DNA of 64,000 nucleotides from Holothuria scabra. Its lineage: Eukaryota; Echinodermata; Holothuroidea; Aspidochirotida; Holothuriidae. The stretch lies in contig CM074195.1 of assembly GCA_037179385.1 (NCBI GenBank), positions 30,646,222-30,710,221 on the forward strand, written 5' to 3'. Shown one piece after another: positions 1 through 11,997 of this stretch. The translations under genes were made by a program, and so were the position numbers. Every line of letters begins with the position of its first letter. The stretch's first letter is position 1. The notes below the pieces were generated by a model. It saw only the letters and a list, made by a program, of their open reading frames with translations, ran no database searches and was not told the DNA's origin.

Positions 1-289
1 ACAGGGCGTGAGGTTGATCAAGTGTTGTCCTTCATTGGACATAACTTCTTCGGGAAGCAGTTTAAAGTTTGATTTCGCCGAGCGGCTCTTTAGAATAGGA
101 GGAATTTAGAAAAAAAATATATAGCAAAGTCAAAGTTAAAATAACCAAATCCAGTTAAGGCAATCAGTGTATCCATGGGTTGAACCCTCAATGGCTCAAG
201 CTTAAACCAGAATGCACGTTATTCATACTCGCGAATGGAGGCGGTTTACCGGTTCTAGTGATATTAACAAAAAGTTGTAAATTTTAGCA

Positions 290-418
290 ACTCCCTGACG
301 GCAGTAGGTTCCATTTTTAGAGTCTTTGGTATGCCTAGTCGAATCGAACCCAGGTCTTCCGCGTGCTAGGCGGATGCTCTACCGTTAGACCAACTTAACG
401 CTTGAATTTGTTATGATG
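290..418 (-). repeat. tRNA-derived SINE, head and start of body (copy 1)
   Basis: Read on the minus strand, the segment carries an A-box-like TGGTCTAACGGTAGAGC and a B-box-like GGTTCGATTC. A pairable anticodon arm lies between them, whose 7-base loop would give anticodon AGC. The T stem and acceptor stem do not pair well, so it is a tRNA-like head and not a working tRNA gene. The flank at about 297-335 matches the body of the copy near 40.7 kb ('acggcagtaggttcc', then 'tggtatg'). That shared non-tRNA body makes it a dispersed SINE. The rest of the body was not found upstream, so this copy is short at its 3' end. Confidence 0.6.
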
Positions 419-1875
419 AGAAGGTTTGCGCATTTCAGAAAAAAAGATATCAGTGTTGAAAATATACAGGTGAAACATTAGTGACGGGAGGTGAGGGAAA
501 TAGAAATGTATATGCTACAAGCTCGAGTTTTAGAAAAGCATATGCGAGTGATACGTTTATAATGATGTTAAAATTGACTTAGTAATAAAACAGGTAGTGG
601 ATGACATTATCTACTAGATCTAGAAAACAGACGTGTTTAGATTGAAGAAGAATTGTTTTAGTTATAATATCCAAAACTGTCAGAATTTTACGCATATTGG
701 GAGTTCACAATATCAAAATTTCCTCATAAATGACAATTTCAGTATTTTTTTTAACTTCTTTAGTGTTCTCAGTATTGTTCGATGGCAGTGCTTATTACGG
801 TTCGGCAGTTCAACCGGATCACTTGTGAATGCACTGCATGATCACCAACAAAGCATGCACATACTTCCAGATCAGAAGAGATGTCACTTAGCCATCATCT
901 TGGCTAATGAGGTTTTAGGATAGAGAGAGAACTACGCAGTCTTTAACTTTGCTACTCCTCATCCCATCCTTTTATAATTGTCAACAAAATAAACAGTATA
1001 AAGTTTCTCACCGGCCTCCTCTTTCTTTGGTTGGATGAGTGCGCAGCTTGTGGTCTTTTCCCTTTCAGTACGGTTGCTCAAAATAACCGTTTTAAATTTG
1101 TCTTACAAGATTGTTAAATCTAATTATGCCATGCTGCCAACTATGGCCACCTATGACAAAAATGCAATGTGAAAATGTTTGCAAAATGCAGAACAAAAAG
1201 ACTTGGGTTGAGGTTGACTAAGTTATTTAGATGCGGTTAAGCATATATAGCCATGCGGATGGCACATTTAACTTTCAACTGAAACACATCAAAAACTCGA
1301 AATGGCCTTTTTTGATCCACAGTAGCATTTGATATCATCAACTGTACCATATCTCGTTCGTCTGATCATGTGATCACCGGTAAAGCAAGCTCCTATTCGC
1401 AAGGGCGATTCGCGCTTCAGTTGAAAAGTCTAGGTCAGAAGGAAACTACACAGTTAACATTGCGCAATTTTCGCGTACAGGAGACTACTGTACGTTTTCT
1501 TATCCGTTCTCCATTCCTAAGCCTCTGTGACGGTCTTCATTCTGAACAAAATAAAATATAACTTTAGTTTATCGCTCTTGTTACAGTTACAAGTTGCTTC
1601 ATAATGATAAGAAATCTCCCGTTCAATGTTTTCATTTAAACAATGCCTACACTGTAAGAGAGAAGGGTAACGACCATGTCATAAAGAACGGCAGTTGACA
1701 AAACTGTAGAAAGAGCTTCTGAGAACCCGATACATTGAAATATCCCTGAAGTAATATGCATCAACTTGTGATAAACTCAGAGACATCCTGACATAAATTA
1801 TCTGTTTTCATGGTTTTCGCCTTTTAATCTACAAACACTTACAAAGTAACAAAACCAACAAGGCACAGAATGAAA
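419..1875. other. No gene recognised
   Basis: AT-rich sequence with only short open frames (up to 96 codons) that lack coding character or splice context. I see no known repeat here. Confidence 0.5.
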
Positions 1876-2254
1876 ACACTCAGAGAGCGTGTGGCTATTA
1901 TTGGACTTTAATTGTGATCTAAGGATTGCTGGTTCGATTCCCACATGGGTCATTATGTTGTGTCCTTGAGCAAGATGCTTCATCTCGATTGCTTCTCTCC
2001 ACCCAGGTGTTCAACGGGTACCTGTGAGGTAGCTGGTATAGTGATGCGCTGTATGTGGCTGCTCCCATGGGAAGTCCCCCAGGGGAAACGATGAAGTGGC
2101 ATTGTGCCGGGCACGAACAGCAAGGGATGTGCACTTTTATAGTGTGGGTTTGACGAGTTACCAATGACCAGGGGTAATGACTGTGAAGCGCTTTGAGATG
2201 TTGAACATACATGTAATGCGCTATATAAATCCAATCATTATTATTTATTATTTA
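1876..2254 (+). repeat. tRNA-derived SINE with ATT-rich tail
   Basis: A tRNA-like head contains the B-box GGTTCGATTCCCACATGGG near 1930. The body follows with 'tgtgtccttgagcaagatg', 'ccacccaggtgttcaacggg' and 'gaagcgctttgagatg'. It ends in 'gcgctatataaatcc' and a run of ATT repeats at about 2236-2254. Head, body and A/T-rich tail in this order place it on the plus strand and make it a full-length SINE. From memory this tail class is common in marine invertebrates; that family link is recall, not a search result. Open frames on the opposite strand are translations of the SINE. Confidence 0.75.
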
Positions 2255-2619
2255 ACAAGTCCATAAAGCGGCTGCTTTACTTCGTATTCGCTCGTAACAA
2301 AAAGGAATGATAAAACACCATTGAATTGGGAAAAATGTATCCCCCATTTGTCGAAACGCTCTCCTCCCCGCATATCAGTCACGAATGGGTCCCCCCTTGC
2401 AAATTCCCGTCTACAACGCTGTACACTAGACAAAAAGTCGGTTTTTCTTTGAAATTAGTGGGCAGCATACATGGTACATCGTGGTTTAACCTTGGAATTA
2501 GATATTAAAGTCCTTGTACTGGCAGCACTTCATTAATAAACATCCCATCCTGACTACGTGCATGGGTGGGAGCCAAAATGTGTCAACCACTGAAATACAT
2601 AATTTGCATCTAATGTCTA

Positions 2620-2840
2620 TGAAAATAAAATGCCAACTCCTAACTGTCTGTCGTGACGTCACACCGACATACATGTTTTTATCGGACAACGTAGATAGTT
2701 GAAATCCGTTTATCGATGAGACTTCACGGAATAATAAGCATAAATTTAATTTTTACAGTCCTGCTGTACAACTACTACATTTACATAGGTTGAAAAAAAT
2801 TTTGACTTTTCCCGACGAAAGATGGAGTAGAACGGTAATA
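2620..2840 (+). repeat. MITE fragment, CTACAACGAATTT family
   Basis: This stretch resembles the interior of the fuller element at 34160-34529. Shared pieces are 'gccaact', 'gtgacgtcacac', 'gacatac', 'atcggaca', 'atcgatgagac' and 'agcataaatttaattttt', in the same order. Terminal repeats are not preserved here. Related fragments lie at 39055-39305 and 43560-43740. Confidence 0.55.
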
Positions 2841-2951
2841 TTCACAAGTGAGAATTATGTTCTTTTATCTAAGGTTATGTCCCTTACCGTACATCTTCCT
2901 TGTGTGTGTTTACTCAAACTGGCAACCCTGGCATTTCTACCCATGTTTGCC

Positions 2952-3128
2952 CTATAGACGAACCCGATCAGTACTTGTTTTTAGATACTTTAGGCAGCCA
3001 TTAGAGGGGTCCTTCAGCTTCAAATCGTCTTCATTCATTGTCTTAATGAATTTCAAACCACCATATTCATTGAAATCTAGGGGATCGAGAGGCATTTCGC
3101 TTAAAGTCGTGCTTGTGGTTGTGAATTA
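2952..3128 (+). mobile_element. MITE, TATAGACGAATCCG family (copy 1, 5' part)
   Basis: It starts with 'ctatagacgaacccgatca', a variant of the family terminal inverted repeat. The body continues with a run shared with the full copy at 8461-8722 ('gcagccatta', 'ggtcc', 'atcgtcttcat', 'atgaatttcaaacc'). The 3' terminal repeat is missing, so it is truncated. Confidence 0.65.
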
Positions 3129-3332
3129 AGGTCTGACAAATTTGGATTTGTGATGTTCATACTATTACACACACCCAGTGAATACTTCTTTGATTGGGCA
3201 AACCTTTTAATTTTGTCGTAAAACATTAATTCATGGGAATTGATTTCTAAACAAAAATTTACTTTTTACTCCAAATTTACATAATTCAAAGGATTACTTC
3301 TAGCCATAAATATATCGAAATGGCTAAACGTG

Positions 3333-3600
3333 TTCCTGCATATCATAAGTAGCAGGAGGAAAAGAGTTGGTGTTATTTGGGGCTATAGGTTTGTCGTAAA
3401 CCGCTTTTGCGTGACATAAATTTGGTGGAAATTCCCAGGAATTCCCACAAAATTTTGAAATCGTCAAAAATCATGTATTTCGAATGAAAATTGATGTTTC
3501 ATGGGTTCCTTTCACCTAGAGATATCATTTCGAAGCATAAATAATTAAGCTTACCTTAATTAGAACAATTAGAAATTTTGGTGTAAAATGAGCAAATGAT
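3333..3600 (+). repeat. Dispersed repeat, left arm of a far inverted pair
   Basis: The reverse complement recurs at 7438-7711. Shared blocks include 'gcaggaggaaaagagttgg', 'gtcgtaaaccgc', 'ttcatggg', 'cacctagagatatcatttc' and 'ggtgtaaaatgagc'. The two arms are diverged and lie about 3.8 kb apart. They may be two independent insertions or the ends of one older composite. Confidence 0.6.
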
Positions 3601-3736
3601 CGTTCTTGTAAAAAACTTTCGATTTGATTGTCAAATCAACGCTTGACGTATATTCTGTGACATCATCCGGAGAGAACATTAAAGTGATTTCATTTACCGA
3701 GCCTTTGTTTTCACGGTTCTCAGAACTGGTTCCCGC

Positions 3737-3945
3737 TCTATGGCATAGGGAGGAAGCAGTGGATGTGTACGAAGGCGTGGTCGAGGAATTGCTCAACTGC
3801 CCGGTACGTGGGCTCAGAATAGGTTCAGGAGAAAATTTTTAAGTGCGCGGCTATTCATCTAAGTGGCTCATTTTCAGGGTTGGTGTTACCTGGTGCCGGA
3901 AGTTTGGATTAACTTGGGAAATCCCGATCCCTTGTGCAGTTGTGG
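3737..3945 (+). repeat. Inverted repeat, left arm
   Basis: About 205 bp match, in reverse complement, the segment at 4833-5040. Shared blocks include 'aagtgcgcggctattcat', 'ggtgttacctgg', 'ccggaagtttggatt' and 'acgaaggcgtg'. About 0.9 kb of unique sequence lies between the arms. This is the layout expected of a non-autonomous inverted-repeat element or of two opposed copies. Confidence 0.65.
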
Positions 3946-4832
3946 GAAAGTGACTACTACTTCGAATAGCCTTGTTCCGGGAAATATATATAATGTCTGT
4001 ATTCAAATTGTCACGTTTAGCTAAGGAATCATAAGGTATCAAGCACTTTTGCAGTTTACTTGTCCCTTGTGGTACTTTCTGCCATTGTTCCATGAAAGAC
4101 AAGTATTCTGTTTGGTCACTGAAAGAAAGGTCAAGTGAACTTTTACTCCATCATCTCATGTTTGGGTAGGAAATTAATATTTCAAGCATTGAAAGATTGA
4201 TGTAAACATGTTTCATAGGCTACTTCTTCAACTTTGGCTTTAAGTTAACTCCGATGAACTTCTGACCACAACTTACTTTTCGCTACCCAAAATCTGGAAT
4301 TCATTCCGTAAATTTTTACTTTTTTTTTTTTTTTCTGAAACTCGTCCCAAACTCCTATGCCCTCATATAAAATACACGTAAGACTGACCTTTATAATTTT
4401 ATTGACGTATTATTAACAGTAGGCTAATGGGGTAGAATTGGATCAAAATTCATGGGTGATCTCCACTACTCTTCCCTACCTTTCGTTCAAACCTTCTCCA
4501 AATATGCCGATTGAGCAGGCAACGCAGGTGGGAAGATGTTCGAGATGTGTCTATAGCCCTCCTCCCTCCATACACGTATGCACACTTTTCTGCCAATAGC
4601 ATTTAAGTCTGCTTCAAATATCATTTGGGTAGCTTTAATTTGACTTAAAAGGGGGAAGAGATATCAGTGGGATTTTTTCGCATGGAAGACTTCAGTGAGA
4701 GGCGGATATTAAATTGAAGGCTATGACATAAATAACACATATTATAATTTGAAAGCATATATCTTAAGAATTTTTATATTTATTTTTTCGTATATTCCCC
4801 GCTACAATGCTATCCGAATTAGTGATCATTGT

Positions 4833-5040
4833 GCCACAAAGGATCAAGATTTCCCAAGTAAATCCAAACTTCCGGCTCCAGGTAACACCACCCCTGCAAA
4901 TGAGTAACTTAAATGAATAGCCGCGCACTTAAAAAATCGCTCCTGAGCCTATGCTGAGCCCACAGGCAGTTGAGCAATTCCCTCCATCACGCCTTCGTAC
5001 ACATCCATGTGAATGCGCATATTCTTCCCTATGCAACAGA
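4833..5040 (-). repeat. Inverted repeat, right arm
   Basis: This is the reverse-complement partner of 3737-3945, with clear homology and scattered substitutions and small indels. I recognise no coding sequence between the arms. Confidence 0.65.
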
Positions 5041-5044
5041 GCGC

Positions 5045-6290
5045 TTGCTCTAAAATAAGTATCTATGGTGTTTGTATAGGGAGTAAGGCAGGCCTATTTT
5101 GATGTAATTTCCCACGACTCAAACCCTCTGCCTATTTCTCTGCTAATAACGTGACCTTTAATCCTATCTAATTAGCATATCAATATGAATACTAATATTT
5201 CCCCGTATTTATCAGTTGACGCCCTTTTTTCACAATATAAGAACCAAATATCACATCAGTTAATGACTGAACCGTAAATATATGGAGAAAACAAGATTTT
5301 TGACAAATAGAGCTTTGAACTTTAAACGTCAAAATGGCGCAGAAAAGCCCGGATATGGTGCGTATACCCCCGATTTTCGGAATCAGAGACCAAAAATTGA
5401 CCAAATTCACTTGGTTTCATAAATTTCGCTTTCATGTGACGATACCCCCTTTCTCCGTCTTGTCTAGTAATTCGTTTTTGGAGGTAATTTGGGGGCACAG
5501 CGTGGGACACACAAACCGAGCTCAGCACGTGGCGTATGACATTCCTTGTTTTCGTCAGTACGTGTATATAACACTTTGCAAATGTCTAGCCAACCCGAAC
5601 GGAAAAGAGGCCTCAGCCCCACTTTACGGCAGATGAAAATGCAAATTTTCTCACAAAAAGACAATTTAGGCACAGCCCACTGTACAAAACCACATTTGAG
5701 ATTCCTCCGTATGTTATTGATGGATTAGGAAAGGATCACGAAACTTTCATTTTAACTCAAATAATGGAATACGTGTTTTAGGTGCGGGATTGGTTTGTTT
5801 TTCAATTTGGAGGATGTGCGCATGTGCAGAGCCATCAAAACGAATTACCGAACTGGTTTATTAACGTATGCCAGTTTAAGACTGCAGACAATAAAGACTG
5901 AATGCCCTCGTTGTAGATAGAAGGGAAAAGTATAATGGACGCAAGATATCCTTCTTCAGTGCAGTTTGATAATTTGTAAGGAAAATCGTTTTTAATATTT
6001 GTCAAACAGTCCTGATGCATGAAGGCTTGAAGAGTAAATTTCGTCACCTCAAGCATTTCACAATCTCCTTTAACCAGACACAAATTTCCATTTTTTGTTT
6101 TGTTTGTTTTTGCTTTATCAGTTTCCCGCTAAACTCCTTGAGCATCCAAGGCAAAAATGTTTCTTTCTGTGGGTACTGCGTTATGTGAGCTGGTCTGCAT
6201 TTTTTAAAAGTATTATCAAACAAAGAACAATCACTTATTGACAATATTGCTTTTCCAACAAAAAATACGGTGGCTGAAGGGATAAGGAAC
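5045..6290. other. No gene recognised
   Basis: Several short overlapping open frames between 5192 and 5728 are mutually exclusive, and none has recognisable protein character. I see nothing else here. Confidence 0.45.
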
Positions 6291-6292
6291 TG

Positions 6293-7003
6293 CCTCTTAA
6301 ATGTGCCTTCAGGGATGATCCTACGTCTTTAAATGTGTCTTCCTGGATGAGCCTCTGTAATTAAACATGTCTGCATGTTAAAGTGTTTGTATTTAAATGT
6401 GTCTGCAGGGATGAGTATCCGTCTTTACATATGCCTGCAGGGATGAGAACCTGTCCTTTAATGTGTCTGTAGCATGTGTTTATCTGTAAACGTTTCTGCA
6501 GGGATGAGTATTCGTCTTTAAATGTGTCTGTAGCATAAGTATCTGTCTTTAAATGTGCCTGCAGGTATGAGTCTCTGTTCTTCAAATGTGCCTGCAAGGA
6601 TAAGCCTGTGTCTTTAAATGTGTCTGCAGGGATGAGTATCTGTCTTTAAATGTGTATGCAGGGATAAGTATCCGTCTTAAAATGTGTCTGTTGGATAAGT
6701 GTATGTCTTTAAATATGCCTGCAGGGATGAGTGTCTGTCTTTAAATACGTCTGCAGCATGAGTGTCTGTCTTTTAAAGTGCCTGCAGGTATGAGTCTCTG
6801 TCTCTGAATGTGTCTGCAGGGATAAGTATCTTTCTTTAGCTGAGTCTGTAGCATAAGTGTCTTTTTTTAAATGTACCTGCACGTTTGAGTCACTATTCTT
6901 CAAGTGTGCCTACAGGGATGAGTCTCTGTTGTTAAATGTGTCTGTGAGATAAGTGTATGTCTTTAAATGTGTCTGCAGGGATGAGTGTCTGTCTTTAAAT
7001 TTG
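6293..7003 (+). repeat. 32-bp minisatellite, about 22 units
   Basis: A tandem array of a 32-bp unit; a typical unit contains 'tctttaaatgtgtctgcag' followed by 'ggatgagtatctg'. Units diverge by point changes. Some carry a variant centre ('tgtagcataag') that recurs at intervals, suggesting a higher-order pattern of several units. Because 32 is not a multiple of 3, the minus-strand open frames at 6361-6597 and 6709-6903 are translations that drift through frames, not a repeat protein. Confidence 0.9.
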
Positions 7004-7437
7004 TTACGCAAACTCCATATCCTTGACACATATTTTATTAGAGGTCTAATATTTAAAGCACCGTATATTTTTCATCTTTATCTTCTCATTTCCGTTCTGA
7101 CATTATTATAAATAACAGGTTATTTTACAGGGTTCCAACAACAAGCCATCAACATAAATTAAGAATTTATCTTTTTACTACCGCCCAAAGTGTTCCAAGT
7201 AAATTTTACTTTTCCATGAGTACGCCGTTTGTAATGTATAGCGCATGTAATTATTCGAACCATTTTAAATAAAAAAAATGCAGTTGATTTTGTTAAGGAA
7301 AAACTTTATTTTCATCCCGCACGAATATACATACAAAGCAAAAGTTAAAAAATTGATATATTTACAAGTATTTATAGGTCTTTATAGTTCGATTTATTAC
7401 AACAGTATTTGCTTATATACACTTAAGTTTTAAGTTT

Positions 7438-7711
7438 TTGCTCATTTTACACCAACCTTTCTAAATTGTTGTAATTAAGGTAGGCTTAATCAGTTATGCT
7501 TCGAAATGATATGTCTAGGTGAAAGCAGCCCATGAAACGCCTATTTCTCTCGAAATAAATGAGTTTTGAAGATTTCAAAATTTTGTGACCTCATAATTTG
7601 AGGGAATTTCCCAAAATAATGCGTCATTTCATGTCACACAAACGCGGTTTACGACAAAATTATACATCTAAATAAAACCAATTCTTTTCCTCCTGCGACC
7701 TATGACATGCA
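7438..7711 (-). repeat. Dispersed repeat, right arm of far inverted pair
   Basis: Reverse-complement relative of 3333-3600. It begins with 'gctcattttacaccaa' and ends near 'cttttcctcctgcgacctatgac'. It directly abuts a decayed hAT-type MITE at 7715-7893. Confidence 0.6.
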
Positions 7712-7714
7712 ACT

Positions 7715-7893
7715 ACCAGAAACGTGAGTGTTTGTGTTGGGGTTGTTGTCATTGGGGATTATGGGCACGACATAAGGGAAAAGTCTAAGGATAGAGAGAA
7801 TAAAGCCGCTATTTAGGTGTGTTTGCATTGAAAGTCGGGTCATGGGGAGGGGGTATAACCCCCCATCCCGTGGATACGCCACTGTCTGTGGGT
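7715..7893 (-). mobile_element. Decayed hAT-type MITE (relative of 33161-33342)
   Basis: Read on the minus strand it begins CAGTGGCGTATCCACGGG and continues with a G-rich run, 'catgacccgac', 'tttcaatgcaaa', 'agcgg', 'cttttcccttatgtcgtg'. The same blocks occur in the same order in the element at 33161-33342, which has an 8-bp target duplication. The far terminal repeat is diverged here and I cannot define a duplication. Confidence 0.6.
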
Positions 7894-8052
7894 TAGGATT
7901 AAGGTTTGAGTTCATTTTTGCCACGCAAAATGCCAGCTTCAAAAACCAACCTTACACAATCCTTACACAACATCCCACAATCCTTTTAGCAATTGGGACA
8001 GGGATTATGGTTAAACATTAATGTAACGTGTATCATTGCAAAATCCAAAGAG

Positions 8053-8222
8053 CTCTAGACGAATCCGGTTAGCCCTTGTGTTTAGTGACAATAGACGGCC
8101 ATTAGTGGATCCATCAGCCTTAAATCGTCTTCTTTTATTGTTAAAATGAATCTCAAACCCTCATTTTCAGTGAAATTGGAGACATCAAGATAAAATTTAG
8201 TGTACAACCATCATCCGATTGA
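8053..8222 (+). mobile_element. MITE, TATAGACGAATCCG family (copy 2, 5' part)
   Basis: It starts 'ctctagacgaatccggtta' and follows the family body through 'cttgtgtttagtga', 'ggccattagtgg', 'tccatcagcctt' and 'gtgtacaaccatc'. The 3' end is missing. A full copy lies 240 bp downstream in the same orientation. Confidence 0.65.
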
Positions 8223-8460
8223 GCCTCCGTGAGGAGTCAGCGCGTCTAACTTTGTATGGATAGGAGTTTGGTTTCTACGTTTATAATATCTGACTACATC
8301 CTGCATAAACGTCCGAGATGGCATCATCCTCCATTTGATGCACAGGTACAACTCTGTTTAGCCTTTTTCATTCATACACACGATGACGTTTTGATGTAGA
8401 AGACGAAAGAGAAAATTTCATTTGCAAATAACAGCATTAAAACGACACATTACCTATTTA

Positions 8461-8722
8461 TATAGACGAATCCGATTAGCTCTTGTTTTTAGTGAGTGTG
8501 CGCAGCCATTAGTGTGGTCCATCAGCCTTGAATCGCCTTTATATATCGTCTACATGAGTTTCAAACCCTCATATTCAGTGGAATTGAAGGAATGAAGATA
8601 CAATGTAGTGTACAACCATCCATGACAGAGGTAAACAAGAAAATCGAAAGACTAAAAGGTGATCGATCCCAGTTATGGCCGACTGAAATCAAACCATCAC
8701 TTTCTATCCGGATTCGTCTATA
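8461..8722 (+). mobile_element. MITE, TATAGACGAATCCG family (copy 3, full length)
   Basis: 262 bp bounded by TATAGACGAATCCG at the left and CGGATTCGTCTATA at the right, a perfect 14-bp terminal inverted repeat. No coding capacity. The outer TA on each side would fit a TA target duplication as in Tc1/mariner-type elements, but no transposase is present to confirm the superfamily. This is the reference copy for the family; six members are visible in the window. Confidence 0.85.
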
Positions 8723-8979
8723 GAGTAGCCTATGAAGATGTGTTTATCCATAGACTTTATGCCAATTATGCGGACGCTTCAAAGCTGCATCCTGGGAAGG
8801 ATTATTCCATGTAAAGGACCACAAGTGAATCACCGCTGTAGGAGCAGGTCAATGGTCACAATGCTGAATCGGAACTGTATACGGAATAATCCTTCCCATA
8901 ATGCAGTATTGCAGTTAATTGGCATAAGCTCTATTACCACGAATTCACGTCGGGAAAACCGAGGGTCACCTGCCTGATC

Positions 8980-10265
8980 TGTCTGACGGTCATTGACCAA
9001 TTTAAGTTGAGTATTATTACTAAGTATTCATGAACATCACTGGACGCCGTATGGCATTGAAATGACTAGAAAACGTAGTTAAACTGAGGCTTTTGTATCA
9101 TTCGTGAGTAACAATACAAGTTTTAATTGTTTTACAATGATCCACAGAATTTAGATAGTTCCATTATTGAATTTCCAGGCTAAGCCTACAGAACGGAAAG
9201 GTTTTCTACTGCATTAATTAACCCCATGCTGGGATTTGTCTTTCGTCTCCAGATTTTATGACAATTGAAGTTGCATTATACTGTTTTTAATAAACATTTT
9301 GTATGCACTTAAGAGCTGAAATTCTGAGAAATGTTTAAAATTGAGTTCATTTACGACAAGCAAGCAATCACCACTAATGTGGTTGTTTTCCTGTAACTTT
9401 AAGCATGAGTACTGTTAGTCTGTAACTTAAACCAAGAAAATTTTTTCAAAATTTCATGGATTATGGAAGCTATGGATTGCGCGTTGACTGTAACACTTAA
9501 ACGATTTAAGGAACGGTGGACCTCGCTTATGGCCGCGGACTTCTCTAGCTGCTCGGAATCTTTTTGTACACTATTGATAAGGTTACATCAGCAGTACCCT
9601 ATCGAAAATGTTCGCATATCAACGGTGCATTGGATCAGTTCGCAATCAAAAAGACAATAATATGCTCTGACGTCATCCATAGTTTATATTCCAGTTTCAT
9701 AAGAAGACAGACTACATATGATACTAAAGCACTTTATCATTTTTTTTTTTTTTTTTAAATGGGAAGGAAGCTTACAACACAGAAAGAGGGTAAAATCAGT
9801 ATGTATGGATAAAGAATTGCCTTGTACTTTTTCCCCGTTCTCTTATTTTAAAGAAACTGGACATGACCAGACGGGGCGTCGAAAAGCTTCCATTGCCTTT
9901 GGGCTTTTGAGCCTATGGTACGCCAAAGGCATCAGTTGCGAAAGCTTTAGTGAAGTCAAAGTAAACCCCAAGAAGTAGAATGATATTACCATTTGCGTAA
10001 AACGATCTATTTGAACCTTCTCAAATTACGTGTTACATGCTAAATGTCCTTCCCAGAGGCAAAAATGTAAGTCATAAAAACATTAAATATTTCGTTTATT
10101 CATCTCCTGTTACCCACTCAAGAACTTTATTAATAAAAAACAACAATGTGGAAAATGGAAAATGTACTTCTCTGTCTAGCCATTTATCGTTTTTAATCAA
10201 GAAATCTCTTTAATTAACTTTAAAGCCATGTCTGGAATACCGGATTGATGAATTTACACTCCAAA
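8980..10265. other. No gene recognised
   Basis: Only short open frames (at most 86 codons), one spanning a poly-T run at about 9741-9756. I see no splice or domain support. Confidence 0.4.
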
Positions 10266-10266
10266 A

Positions 10267-10620
10267 TCTTAAGAGTGCACTTAGTCACTCTTTGATAGAG
10301 AGAAAATGTGAATTAACTCCAAGAAGAAGGAAGTCCCTCAAAACGAGCGCAGTTTCACTCTTGATGGAGCGCCTACAGTCTTCACTTTTAAAAAAAGAGT
10401 GATCATTGCGATCATTGCAGTCACTTGTGAAAGAGTGAATCTTCCTTCTTCCTGTAGTGAATTTTACTCTTCTTGGAGTGGATTTTACTCCTGTGACAGT
10501 GAGTTTACGCTCTAATGGAGTGAATTTCACTCTTCTTGAGGTGAATTAACACTCTAATGGAGTGAATTCACACTTTTCACTCTGTTAGAGAGTGACCAAG
10601 TTCACTCTTTTGATTTAAGA
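10267..10620. mobile_element. MITE with AAGAGTG terminal inverted repeats (copy 1)
   Basis: The left end contains 'cttagtcactctttgatag' and 'gaaaatgtgaatt'. The right end is its imperfect reverse complement ('gaattcacacttttcactc', 'gagtgaccaagttcactc'). The inside is built of imperfect repeats of a roughly 20-bp unit around 'ggagtgaatttcactcttc', itself nearly palindromic. A second copy is at 62598-62928. The open frame at 10285-10530 is a translation of these internal repeats. Confidence 0.8.
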
Positions 10621-10624
10621 TTGT

Positions 10625-11385
10625 CTTCTCTAGATATCGGGATCAAGGGTGGGTCTACAACATGACAACTTGCTTTAAAAGTATGTCGACATATCTGCCG
10701 AGATTATACATATGGAAATAAACCTTATGTTATTCAAATGAAATTGAGTATAATAGCAAATACCCCGGCGGGCAATAACGTTTTTCAAACAAAATGAATA
10801 AAAGGAGAAGATTTGAACTATAACTCTAAGCCTAGTGACGCATCTGTAGAACCCTAACGGAAGCAGAGAAGTGCAGTGATTCGGAAAAAGCGAAGATTGG
10901 CCGTTTTGTCCATCCCATGTTTAAAATGTGGAGTTAAAATAGAACGATGGTATTTTTCCGTAGAACAATTTTGGTTACGTTTGTGGGTAAGACAAAGGAA
11001 AGTTTACAGCGCCGTCCATTACATTGGACATATGCAATGGATTCTATTTATGTATAAACATCGTCCATTTATACGAAGATGGTCACGAAATTTCAAAAGT
11101 TTCATCGTGTTTTTGAGCACCTCTTCACTTGCTTTGGTTTCGTCTATTCGTATTTCGAGAGCGAGTGATTGACTGGTACAATGACTGGTCCCACGTTGTC
11201 CTTCCAACCGTTTTTCAAAAATTAGATGGACAAATCGGTCCTCGTTTTGTTCTTAATCTTCGCACTTCTCGGCCTTTTTAGTACTTACAACAGTGTTGAG
11301 AAATTGAGGATCACATCATATTACTATACATCCATTTTGTTGGCAGTACTCGTGTTGAGTCTATTCATGAACGCCATCTGGCCTA
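10625..11385. other. No gene recognised
   Basis: A 98-codon frame at 10876-11172 shows no recognisable domain, and another frame overlaps it on the other strand. I do not call it. Confidence 0.4.
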
Positions 11386-11390
11386 ACCTA

Positions 11391-11409
11391 ACCTAACCTA
11401 ACCTAACCA
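11391..11409 (+). repeat. Short interstitial (CCTAA)n run
   Basis: About four perfect CCTAA units (continuing to 'acctaacc' near 11418), followed by decayed ones ('atacttaacctgacc'). The unit is 5 bp, not the 6-bp TTAGGG complement usual in most animals. It is too short to prove a telomeric origin. Confidence 0.6.
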
Positions 11410-11997
11410 TACTTAACCTGACCTTCATGAACACCAAAGTTTGGCTCCCTTGATCTTCAGGCATGTAGTCTGCGTAACGCCTGTGTGATTACCAGTCTCT
11501 TAGGCTATTGTCCCCCAGTTCTCTCGCAGAGGTCACGATGCTGAAAAAGGCGTTGCACTTACCACGGGGCATCACACATTTTATCCGTACACGTAAAAAA
11601 CATACTTTAAAAACATTTCTTGAAAGTTGCTTGCCCTTTCTGAACTTAAATATTTACTCTTCATTCATTCGTCCGTCCACCCGTCCATCTATCCATCCAT
11701 CAATCTAAGACATTTTAACATTTAAATAAAAATAGGTTAAGAGCAAAAATATGTTTAAATTGTTGAAGGGACAGGGTAACAGTACTTCCAAAATAAATAC
11801 TTCATACAAAAGAGATGATAAGACTTTGTGCGGAGCTAATTTTAAAATAATAAGTCCTAATGCCTATATATTCTCATTTAAAATGTTTTTACCAAACCAT
11901 TTTACAAAACTTATCCCATATTAGTTCTTCTGACATATGATTTTACAGTTGCAAGACATTTTACAATTTGGTTTTTGAATTTCTTTTTCGTTACTTT

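Noticed and set aside
332..410. Functional tRNA-Ala gene
   Set aside because: A and B boxes and an anticodon arm are visible, but T and acceptor stems do not pair and a SINE body is attached.
6361..6903. Repeat-like proteins on the minus strand across the minisatellite
   Set aside because: The 32-bp unit is not a multiple of three and frames drift, so no consistent repeat protein is encoded.
6293..7003. CRISPR-like array
   Set aside because: Units are contiguous with no unique spacers, and the DNA is animal-like.
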